From Lachnospiraceae bacterium (GTDB lineage: Bacteria > Bacillota > Clostridia > Lachnospirales > Lachnospiraceae), in NCBI GenBank assembly GCA_900772675.1, contig CAAGRM010000049.1, forward strand, positions 1-5,339: 5,339 nt of DNA. The letters run 5' to 3'. Under the pieces are notes generated by a model. The model was given only the letters and a program-made list of their open reading frames with translations, was not told where the DNA came from and did no database searches. A program made the translations under genes and the position numbers. Below are positions 1 to 4,538 of the stretch, piece after piece (positions within the stretch are counted from its first letter, which is position 1; every line of letters starts with the position of its first letter).

Positions 1-275
1 ACTTCGATCAGTGCCGGGGAGGATACCATACCGATTTTGACGGCGTCCGGGAAAATGTCTGTAAAGACGGCGTCAAGCTGCGCGGCCAGAAACTCCGGTG
101 TTACATCAAAAATACCGGAAACCCCGGTGGTGTTCTGGGCGGTAAGTGCGGTAATTGCCGACATGGCGTAAACTCCGTTTGTGATCATGGTTTTGATGTC
201 TGCCTGAATGCCGGCGCCTCCGCTGGAATCACTTCCCGCGATTGTTAATGCTGTTTTTGTGTTTTTCGCGTCCAT
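1..275 (-). CDS. thiD: Hydroxymethylpyrimidine/phosphomethylpyrimidine kinase ThiD, 5' part only
   Basis: This is the N-terminal 91 codons of a ribokinase-fold kinase that phosphorylates 4-amino-5-hydroxymethyl-2-methylpyrimidine (HMP) and then HMP-phosphate, giving the HMP-PP used by ThiE; it is cytosolic. The gene runs off the left edge, so about two thirds of the usual roughly 265 residues are missing and the ATP-site half cannot be seen. Visible hallmarks are the substrate-side glycine-rich segment GSDSSGGAGIQAD (residues 14-26), the TALTAQNT motif (42-49) and KIGM (80-83), all in the order found in ThiD. The start is fixed by AAGGAG at 283-288, seven bases upstream of ATG. It is the third gene of the leftward thiM-thiE-thiD operon, 96 bp after the thiE stop, with no terminator or clear promoter between them. 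Identification is firm; a fusion or disruption beyond the edge cannot be excluded. Confidence 0.95.
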   Translation of the reverse strand, partial: MDAKNTKTALTIAGSDSSGGAGIQADIKTMITNGVYAMSAITALTAQNTTGVSGIFDVTPEFLAAQLDAVFTDIFPDAVKIGMVSSPALIE

Positions 276-371
276 GCTAAAACTCCTTTTGCATTACTTT
301 TGTTTTTGGACAGGCGACAAAGAAAGTGGTGCCCCCAGTCTGCCGCCTGAATCGTGTCTGCAAATTGAAAA

Positions 372-1016
372 TTACTCGTTTTTCAGCATACGTAAGGTCT
401 GCTCTTTCAGATCTTTCGTTGCCGAAACAATATCTTTTTGTGCAAAAATCGCACTGATGACGGCGATGCCACAGATGCCGCTGCCGGAAAGCTCCATTAC
501 ATTGTCACGTGTGATGCCGCCGATGGCGATAACGGGAATCTTTACGGCATTGCAGATGGCAGTCAGGGTTTCGCAGCTGACATCCTCTGCATCTGCTTTC
601 GAGCCGGTGTGGAAAACAGCGCCAACACCGAGGTAATCGGCTCCTCGCTGTTCGGCGAGAATGGCCTGCTGGACGGTCTGTGCGGAAACGCCGATAATTT
701 TCTCCGGACCGAGTTTAGCGCGGACATCACCGGCCTCCATATCGCTCTGGCCAACGTGAACACCGTCAGCGTCCATTTTCGCGGCGATTTCTACATTATC
801 GTTGATGACGAACGGAACGTGATATTCGGCGCAGAGCTTTTTCAGCTCGAGTGCCTCTTCCATAAAATGTTCCGAATCAAGATCTTTTTCGCGGAGCTGG
901 ATAAACGTTGCTCCGCCCTGTAATGCTTTTTCCACCTGACGGTACAGAGTTTCGCCCTCTAACCAGCTGCGGTCTGTCACGGCATATAAAAGCAGGTCTT
1001 TCTTATCGCACTTCAT
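372..1016 (-). CDS. thiE: Thiamine-phosphate synthase ThiE
   Basis: This 214-residue TIM-barrel enzyme, of normal family length, joins HMP-PP to hydroxyethylthiazole phosphate, releasing pyrophosphate and giving thiamine phosphate. Motifs in order are YAVTDRS near the N-terminus, QLREK (40-44; pyrimidine and diphosphate contacts), IND (71-73, with Asp73 a likely Mg ligand), DGVHVGQSD (84-92, Asp92 the other Mg ligand), GVSAQT (109-114), GVGAVFHTGSK (130-140, Lys140 contacting diphosphate), IAIGGI (163-168) and AVISAI (185-190). Residue roles are from knowledge of Bacillus ThiE. Three spots deviate from the commonest consensus: IND is followed by Asn rather than Arg, Gln113 replaces the frequent His, and the FPTxTK-type loop reads FHTGSK. 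An in-frame ATG at 1064 would add 16 residues, but they lie inside thiM; AAAGG at 1025-1029, eight bases before the ATG at 1016, supports the shorter form. It overlaps the thiM 3' end by 14 bp, which suggests translational coupling. Confidence 0.96.
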   Translation of the reverse strand: MKCDKKDLLLYAVTDRSWLEGETLYRQVEKALQGGATFIQLREKDLDSEHFMEEALELKKLCAEYHVPFVINDNVEIAAKMDADGVHVGQSDMEAGDVRAKLGPEKIIGVSAQTVQQAILAEQRGADYLGVGAVFHTGSKADAEDVSCETLTAICNAVKIPVIAIGGITRDNVMELSGSGICGIAVISAIFAQKDIVSATKDLKEQTLRMLKNE

Positions 1017-1824
1017 ACTTTGCACCTTTCTCCAGCGTCTCGCCGTCCATGTGGCAGATGGCATCGATGATGCGGTTTCTGTAGGTGGAGTTGCCGTCTT
1101 CTGGTTTCATATGGCTCCAGCCGATTTCACCGGCAAGTCCCATAGCACAGACAGCAGCGGCAGCAGCCTTTAATGGCTCGTCCGGGTTGGCAACGAGGTA
1201 TGCGGTCATCATACCGGAAAGCTGGCAGCCTGTTCCTGTAATGCTTCCCATCTCGGCGCGTCCGTTGCGGATCACATAGCAGGTGTCTGCATCTGCTACA
1301 AGGTCAATAGCTCCTGTGATGGCAACGACACAATTATGATCCTTGGCAAAATCTTTTGCGAAAGCAACTGCATGCTCCAGATTTTCTTCCGTGACCTTGT
1401 CGGCGACATCCGCATCCACTCCCTTTGTTGTTCCGCTTCCAAGTGCCAGGGTTTTAATCTCGGAAATATTTCCGCGGATTACAGTAAATGGGATTTTTGC
1501 CATCAGACCGACTGCTGTTTCCGTACGGAGACGACTTGCACCGGCGCCGACCGGATCAAGCAGGATTTTGTGTCCGAGCTCTGCGGATTTTGCACCGGCA
1601 CGGTACATGCCATCGATGCTTGTTTTGTGCAGCGTTCCGATGTTGATGTTCAGTCCGCCGCAGATGGTTGTGATATCCTCGACATCCTCCGGTTCATCGG
1701 ACATGATCGGACTTGCGCCGCACGCCAGAAGAATATTAGCGACATCGTTTACGGTGACGTAGTTGGTGATGTTGTGTACGAGTGGGGTTGTTTTTCTGAC
1801 ATTGTCAAGACAAGTGCCTAACAT
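1003..1824 (-). CDS. thiM: Hydroxyethylthiazole kinase ThiM
   Basis: This 273-residue ribokinase-like enzyme phosphorylates 4-methyl-5-(2-hydroxyethyl)thiazole, recovering the thiazole half of thiamine for ThiE. Visible motifs are PLVHNITNYVTVNDVAN (14-30), GASPIMSDEPEDVED (36-50, substrate pocket), LLDPVGAGASRLR (88-100), IRGNISEI (116-123), VVAITGAIDLV (166-176) and TGTGCQLSG (196-204), which carries the catalytic-site Cys200 in the anion-hole loop. Length is normal. A longer reading from an ATG at 1872 would add MDLLFAKISFSGGTHI, but that ATG has no ribosome binding site; AGGAGG at 1835-1840, ten bases upstream of the ATG at 1824, decides the start. It is the first gene of the operon, transcribed from the promoter near 2118-2146 through the TPP riboswitch, and the 3' end overlaps thiE. 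TPP should reduce its expression through premature termination (inference from riboswitch architecture). Confidence 0.97.
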   Translation of the reverse strand: MLGTCLDNVRKTTPLVHNITNYVTVNDVANILLACGASPIMSDEPEDVEDITTICGGLNINIGTLHKTSIDGMYRAGAKSAELGHKILLDPVGAGASRLRTETAVGLMAKIPFTVIRGNISEIKTLALGSGTTKGVDADVADKVTEENLEHAVAFAKDFAKDHNCVVAITGAIDLVADADTCYVIRNGRAEMGSITGTGCQLSGMMTAYLVANPDEPLKAAAAAVCAMGLAGEIGWSHMKPEDGNSTYRNRIIDAICHMDGETLEKGAKYEVR

Positions 1825-1960
1825 AATGTGTGTTCCTCCTGAAAATGAGATTTTTGCGAAAAGCAGATCCATGTGCTGGAAGAAACCTGTGATGATGTGT
1901 GGATAGAGATCGGCAAAATCAGTCTGCCGGTCTGAGTTTGATATGCCCGGACAAGTTTCC
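1825..1960 (-). other. Post-terminator leader of thiM
   Basis: The 136 bases between the riboswitch terminator and thiM are longer than translation initiation needs. They hold two small hairpins on the minus strand: CCGGA/TCCGG (1962-1947, 6-nt loop), abutting the terminator T-tract, and CGGCA/TGCCG (1929-1911, 9-nt loop). Neither is followed by a T-tract. I see no short gene with a ribosome binding site and no second promoter I would support. The role is unknown and the hairpins may be incidental. Confidence 0.4.
1835..1840 (-). promoter_or_regulatory. Ribosome binding site of thiM
   Basis: AGGAGG on the minus strand lies ten bases from the ATG at 1824. It selects this start over the in-frame upstream ATG at 1872, whose preceding bases show no purine-rich match. 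It lies outside the riboswitch terminator hairpin, so control by the hairpin should be transcriptional rather than by hiding this site. Confidence 0.85.
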
Positions 1961-1996
1961 GGTAAAGAAAAAGCAGATATACGGAGGTATATCTGC
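1961..1996 (-). terminator. Riboswitch-controlled intrinsic terminator ahead of thiM
   Basis: On the minus strand the arms GCAGATATAC (1996-1987) and GTATATCTGC (1982-1973) form a perfect 10-bp stem with a 4-nt CTCC loop, directly followed by TTTTTCTTT (1972-1964). This is a textbook intrinsic terminator. It lies about 16 bases after the TPP aptamer and 137 bases before thiM, so it is the expression platform. An alternative pairing exists upstream: ATATGCA at 2011-2005 can pair with TGC and ATAT in the terminator's 5' arm (1997-1989) with a two-base bulge, which would make a competing antiterminator. The terminator is seen directly; the antiterminator is inference. Confidence 0.9.
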
Positions 1997-2011
1997 AGAA
2001 GGTGTGCATAT

Positions 2012-2100
2012 CGTATCTCCCTACGTTGGCATTACCCAAATCAGGTTCAGGGTCTAGGAAATGCATCCTACTCTCAGCCCGCTTCCTGCGCGAGCTCCCC
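2012..2100 (-). promoter_or_regulatory. TPP (THI-box) riboswitch aptamer
   Basis: The minus strand carries the conserved THI-box elements in order. GGGG at 2100-2097 can pair with GACCC at 2054-2050 (P2). GCTCGC and GCGGGC form P3 (about 2095-2077). Then comes the invariant CTGAGAG (about 2077-2071), an optional P3a hairpin with perfect 5-bp arms TAGGA and TCCTA (2070-2055), and the P4/P5 arm with CCTGAT, TTGG-GTAATG-CCAA and GTAGGGA ending near 2018. CUGAGA and the P4/P5 arm make the thiamine pyrophosphate pocket in the known riboswitch class RF00059. It precedes the thiM start and is followed by a terminator, so TPP binding should stop transcription of thiM-thiE-thiD. A clear P1 helix right next to the GGGG and GGGA ends is not evident. 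Confidence 0.96.
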
Positions 2101-2117
2101 TTTGCTTTCAGTTGTTT

Positions 2118-2146
2118 ATTATATACGCATTTTGAAAATACTGCAA
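2118..2146 (-). promoter_or_regulatory. Sigma-A-type promoter of the thiM-thiE-thiD operon
   Basis: On the minus strand TTGCAG (2146-2141) and a perfect TATAAT (2123-2118) are separated by exactly 17 bases. Transcription would start near 2111, about ten bases before the aptamer, which fits a riboswitch-led operon. It lies some 57 bases past the oxidoreductase stop, and no terminator hairpin separates the two, so some read-through from that gene is also possible. Confidence 0.85.
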
Positions 2147-2202
2147 GCGAAAATCTGAAAACTCCGAAATTGATATGCTTTCTGTGTTACGGTTTGTTCA
2201 CG

Positions 2203-3180
2203 TTATTTTTCCTCTTCCGGATACGTATAGCCCCAGGTTCTGCGGAAAGAGGTCATCAGATCCATGACATCCTTTGTGTAGTCGAGGTGCATGGCAGAAG
2301 GATCTCCGCAAATGGCGCGCTCCATGTCGGCAAGCTCGTAGGCGAGCGCATCGGCATGCTCTCCAACTTTGATGATTTCCGATTCGCCCGTTACAGCATC
2401 TGTAATTTTTGCTTCCCAGGCTCTTGGATACTCCATAATCTCAATGAATCCGTTCTCACAGGAAACCATGCCGCGTTTGGGCTGTTTGGAGTGAAGGGAG
2501 AGCATGACACTTGCCATCTGTCCGTCTGGATTTGTGAGAAGAAGTCCTGCCTGCTCGTCCACACCGGTCGGAGCCGGTTTGACCTGTGAGAGGAGCTGAT
2601 CCGGTTTGGAGTCAAAAAACCAGCGGATGAAGGAGAGTGCATATACACCGATATCGAGCATGGCGCCGCCGGCGAGATTCCGGTTGAAGAAGCGGTTTTC
2701 CATATTGTATTCTTTGAAACTGCCGAAATTCATCGTGATCAGATTGACTCTGCCGAGACGTCCGGAGTCAAGGATCTCTTTCAGCTTTTTGTAGATCGGC
2801 ATATGATAAATCGTCATGGCTTCCCCGATGACGACGCCTTGTTCCGCGGCAAGCGCCATTGCCTCGTCCAGCTCATCGCTGTTCAGGGTGATCGATTTCT
2901 CGACAAGAATATGCTTTCCGTTAACAATTGCCTCTTTCATAAAATCGAGGTGCGTGTTGTGCGGTGTTGTGATATAGATGACATCGACTTCCGGATCGGT
3001 AAACATCTCGTGAAAATCATCGTAAACCTTTCCGATCCCATATTTGTTTGCAAAAGCAACCGCTTTTTCATGTGTCCGGTTGCCGACTGCGTAAATATTC
3101 TTTCCGTTTTTCTGGAGTGCGACCGCCATCTCATTTGCAATCACACCGCATCCGAGTACAGCCCATTTGATATTTTTCAT
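2203..3180 (-). CDS. Gfo/Idh/MocA-family NAD(P)-dependent oxidoreductase
   Basis: This 325-residue protein has the two-domain Gfo/Idh/MocA plan and usual length. The N-terminal Rossmann domain starts with VLGCGVIA (8-15), followed by VGNRT (32-36) at the cofactor selectivity strand, YITTPHNTH (69-77) and HILVEKS (90-96), whose Lys95 is the family's catalytic-site lysine; family members usually have EKP here, so Ser96 is a deviation. The C-terminal alpha/beta domain includes GGAMLDIGVY (171-180). Asp176 and Tyr180 take the places of the Asp and His/Tyr pair; Tyr at this place is known in the glucose-fructose oxidoreductase and dihydrodiol dehydrogenase branch, so that subgroup is the best guess. 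The substrate is likely a sugar or polyol but cannot be named. The start is supported by GGGAGG (3189-3194), eight bases upstream. It is leftward, apparently monocistronic, with its own promoter. No metabolic link to thi genes or proC is evident. Confidence 0.9.
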   Translation of the reverse strand: MKNIKWAVLGCGVIANEMAVALQKNGKNIYAVGNRTHEKAVAFANKYGIGKVYDDFHEMFTDPEVDVIYITTPHNTHLDFMKEAIVNGKHILVEKSITLNSDELDEAMALAAEQGVVIGEAMTIYHMPIYKKLKEILDSGRLGRVNLITMNFGSFKEYNMENRFFNRNLAGGAMLDIGVYALSFIRWFFDSKPDQLLSQVKPAPTGVDEQAGLLLTNPDGQMASVMLSLHSKQPKRGMVSCENGFIEIMEYPRAWEAKITDAVTGESEIIKVGEHADALAYELADMERAICGDPSAMHLDYTKDVMDLMTSFRRTWGYTYPEEEK

Positions 3181-3215
3181 TGTGAGATCCTCCCATCCTG
3201 TTTTACATTAATCTT

Positions 3216-3244
3216 ACTATAACAAATTTCGCGGAGATCCTCAA
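3216..3244 (-). promoter_or_regulatory. Sigma-A-type promoter of the oxidoreductase gene
   Basis: On the minus strand TTGAGG (3244-3239) and TATAGT (3221-3216) are spaced by 17 bases, predicting a start near 3209 and a leader of about 28 bases carrying GGGAGG. The 30 bases upstream of the -35 box are almost all A/T, which could act as an UP element, and include a small dyad AGAAA-A-TTTCT (3260-3270) that could bind a regulator or be chance in AT-rich DNA. Confidence 0.75.
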
Positions 3245-3275
3245 TTTCTTTTTCAAAATAGAAAATTTCTGAAAT

Positions 3276-3322
3276 AAAAAACGAAGGAGAAATGAAATTC
3301 AAATGTTTCTCCTTCGTTTTTT
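3276..3322. terminator. Bidirectional terminator-like hairpin between divergent genes
   Basis: The plus strand has AAAAACGAAGGAGAAA-type sequence at 3276-3292 and its exact complement at 3306-3322, giving a 17-bp stem (12 bp ACGAAGGAGAAA/TTTCTCCTTCGT plus five A:T pairs) around a 13-nt loop. Each strand ends in a run of six T, so it could stop transcription in both directions. The position is odd: it lies upstream of both flanking genes, beyond the -35 box of the leftward oxidoreductase and before the likely promoter of the rightward lipoprotein. No gene end converges on it. It may insulate the two divergent units, act in a longer leader of the lipoprotein gene, or mark a lost gene. Confidence 0.7.
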
Positions 3323-3350
3323 GCACGCATTTTTACCGGGAGATCATATT
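3321..3350 (+). promoter_or_regulatory. Candidate promoter of the substrate-binding lipoprotein gene
   Basis: TTGCAC (3321-3326) and CATATT (3345-3350) are spaced by 18 bases, or TCATAT by 17. The -10 match is only moderate (4 of 6). It would start transcription near 3357 and give a leader of about 28 bases with AGGAG. The -35 box overlaps the T-tract of the preceding hairpin. Other hexamers such as TAGAAT at 3359-3364 lack a -35 partner at good spacing. Confidence 0.4.
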
Positions 3351-3363
3351 CTAAGGTTAGAAT
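3348..3363. promoter_or_regulatory. Dyad ATTCTAA-GG-TTAGAAT, possible operator
   Basis: A perfect 7-bp inverted repeat with a 2-bp centre overlaps the candidate -10 box and start point of the lipoprotein gene, a place where repressors often bind. I do not recognise it as the site of a named regulator. As RNA the 2-nt loop would be too tight for the full stem, so a DNA-binding dyad is more plausible than a hairpin. Chance is not ruled out. Confidence 0.4.
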
Positions 3364-3371
3364 GAAAAAGC

Positions 3372-3376
3372 AGGAG
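3372..3376 (+). promoter_or_regulatory. Ribosome binding site deciding the lipoprotein start
   Basis: AGGAG sits nine bases before the ATG at 3386. The in-frame ATG at 3362 has only a weak AAGG upstream and would place eight extra residues, including Glu and Trp, ahead of the basic N-region, making a poorer signal peptide. Confidence 0.75.
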
Positions 3377-3385
3377 AATCTATGG

Positions 3386-4408
3386 ATGAAAAGAAAATGG
3401 CTGACAGGTACGCTTGTGCTGGCAATGGTGGCAGTGATGCTGGCGGGATGCGGAGCAAAAGATGAGACGAAAGAAAAAGTTGAGCAGGTGACATTAAACG
3501 AGGTTGCCCACTCCATTTTTTACGCCCCGCAGTACGTGGCAATTGAGGAGGGATATTTTGCGGATGAGGGCATTGATCTGACACTGGTGACAGGATTTGG
3601 TGCAGATAAAGTGCTGACGGCGATGATTTCCGGCGAGGCGGACATCGGATTTATGGGTGCGGAGGCGACCGTTTATGCCTACCTTGAAGGAACCGCAGAT
3701 CCGGTGGTGAACGTTGCACAGCTGACGCAGCGGGCAGGCAACTTTGTTGTAGGAAGAGAAAAAGAGGATTCGTTCCGCTGGGAGAACCTGAAAGGAAAAG
3801 AGGTGCTCGGGGGACGAAAGGGCGGCATGCCGGAAATGGTCTTTGAATATGTACTGGCACAGAAAGGCATTGATAAAAAAGATGTAAGGATCAATCAGAG
3901 TATCGACTTTGGCTCCACAGCAGCAGCGTTTTCCGGCGGACAGGGCGATTATACGATTGAATTTGAGCCGTCAGCGACGCTGCTGGAACAAAAAGGGGAT
4001 GGTTATGTAGTGGCATCGGTCGGAACCGAATCCGGGTATGTGCCGTATACGTCCTACAGTGTCAGACAGAGCTATCTGAAAACGCACGGCGAAACCGTGG
4101 AAAAATTCACAAGGGCACTGCAGAAAGGCATGGATTTCGTACAGACCCATACACCGGAGGAAATTGCAAAAGTGATTGCGCCGCAGTTTACAGAAACGGA
4201 ACTCGAAACAATCACTGCGATCGTGCGTCGCTATTACGAGCAGGATACGTGGAAAGAAAACTTAATTTTCGAGGAGGAGAGCTTTGAACTTCTGCAGGAG
4301 ATTCTGGAGCAGGCGGGAGAGCTGGAAAAAAGGACTCCGTATGAAGAGCTTGTGACGACAAAATACGCCGAAAAGGCAGTTGCCGTCAATCAGCGATATG
4401 CTGAATGA
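3386..4408 (+). CDS. NMT1/SsuA/ThiY-type ABC transporter substrate-binding lipoprotein
   Basis: This 340-residue exported lipoprotein starts with a basic N-region (MKRKW), a hydrophobic stretch and the lipobox LAGC, so Cys22 should be lipid-modified after signal peptidase II cleavage and anchor it to the outer face of the membrane. The mature part fits the NMT1/THI5-like periplasmic-binding fold: HSIFYAPQYVAIEEGYF (42-58), EGIDLTLV (61-68), SGEADIGFMGAE (82-93), LKGKEVLGGRKGGMPEM (135-151) and GDYTIEFEPSA (187-197) at the inter-lobe cleft. Relatives bind aliphatic sulfonates, nitrate/taurine-like compounds or thiamine pyrimidine precursors (ThiY). A thiamine pyrimidine ligand is suggested only by the thi operon about 1.3 kb away. 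The permease and ATPase normally beside such genes are absent here: proC follows and the divergent neighbour is an oxidoreductase. The ATG at 3386 is chosen over 3362 on ribosome binding site and signal peptide. Family is firm, ligand uncertain. Confidence 0.9.
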   Translation: MKRKWLTGTLVLAMVAVMLAGCGAKDETKEKVEQVTLNEVAHSIFYAPQYVAIEEGYFADEGIDLTLVTGFGADKVLTAMISGEADIGFMGAEATVYAYLEGTADPVVNVAQLTQRAGNFVVGREKEDSFRWENLKGKEVLGGRKGGMPEMVFEYVLAQKGIDKKDVRINQSIDFGSTAAAFSGGQGDYTIEFEPSATLLEQKGDGYVVASVGTESGYVPYTSYSVRQSYLKTHGETVEKFTRALQKGMDFVQTHTPEEIAKVIAPQFTETELETITAIVRRYYEQDTWKENLIFEEESFELLQEILEQAGELEKRTPYEELVTTKYAEKAVAVNQRYAE

Positions 4409-4538
4409 AAAAAATAAAGAAAAACACAAAAGGAAAGAAGAAACATAGAGAAAAAGTATTGCGGAAAAGTAAATTTTGTTGCATACTGTACGTGTCGCAT
4501 ATATTTTTTACAACAAAGGCATACGGAGGCGAACAGAC
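4409..4538 (+). other. A-rich spacer between the lipoprotein gene and proC
   Basis: The first 60 or so bases (4408-4470) are strongly A-rich and nearly all purine on the plus strand. No GC-rich hairpin with a T-tract follows the lipoprotein stop, so no intrinsic terminator is seen in either direction. A T-run at 4504-4509 lacks a convincing stem before it. The right half carries weak promoter-like sequences and the proC ribosome binding site. Confidence 0.6.
4459..4505 (+). promoter_or_regulatory. Possible proC promoter region
   Basis: Two weak candidates are seen: TTGCGG (4459-4464) with CATACT (4482-4487) at 17 bases, and TTGTTG (4476-4481) with TATATT (4500-4505) at 18 bases. Neither is strong. 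With no terminator upstream, read-through from the lipoprotein gene could also supply proC. Confidence 0.35.

Noticed and set aside
311..349. Inverted repeat CAGGCG/CGCCTG in the thiE-thiD gap as a terminator
   Set aside because: Only 6 bp with a 27-nt loop and no T-tract on either strand after the stem, so at most a weak intercistronic hairpin.
438..923. Rightward open frame antisense to thiE, and similar antisense frames over thiM (1336-1821) and the oxidoreductase (2803-3222)
   Set aside because: Each mirrors a well-supported leftward gene, lacks initiation signals and shows no recognisable motifs.
1822..1872. N-terminal extension of ThiM from an upstream in-frame ATG
   Set aside because: No ribosome binding site at 1872, whereas AGGAGG precedes the ATG at 1824, and ThiM homologues begin at about that point.
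1818..2066. 82-codon leftward open frame through the TPP riboswitch and terminator
   Set aside because: It lies wholly within the structured non-coding leader, has no ribosome binding site, and its sequence is explained by conserved THI-box bases.
3292..3354. A 20-codon rightward open frame starting with ATG in the hairpin loop and preceded by AAGGAG, a possible leader peptide of the lipoprotein gene
   Set aside because: The spacing from AAGGAG to ATG is only two bases, the frame runs through the terminator 3' arm and T-tract, the peptide has no regulatory codon pattern, and the likely promoter lies inside it.
4481..4509. Terminator ending in the T-run at 4504-4509
   Set aside because: The preceding bases form no stem longer than about 3 bp, so the T-run is more likely part of an AT-rich promoter region.
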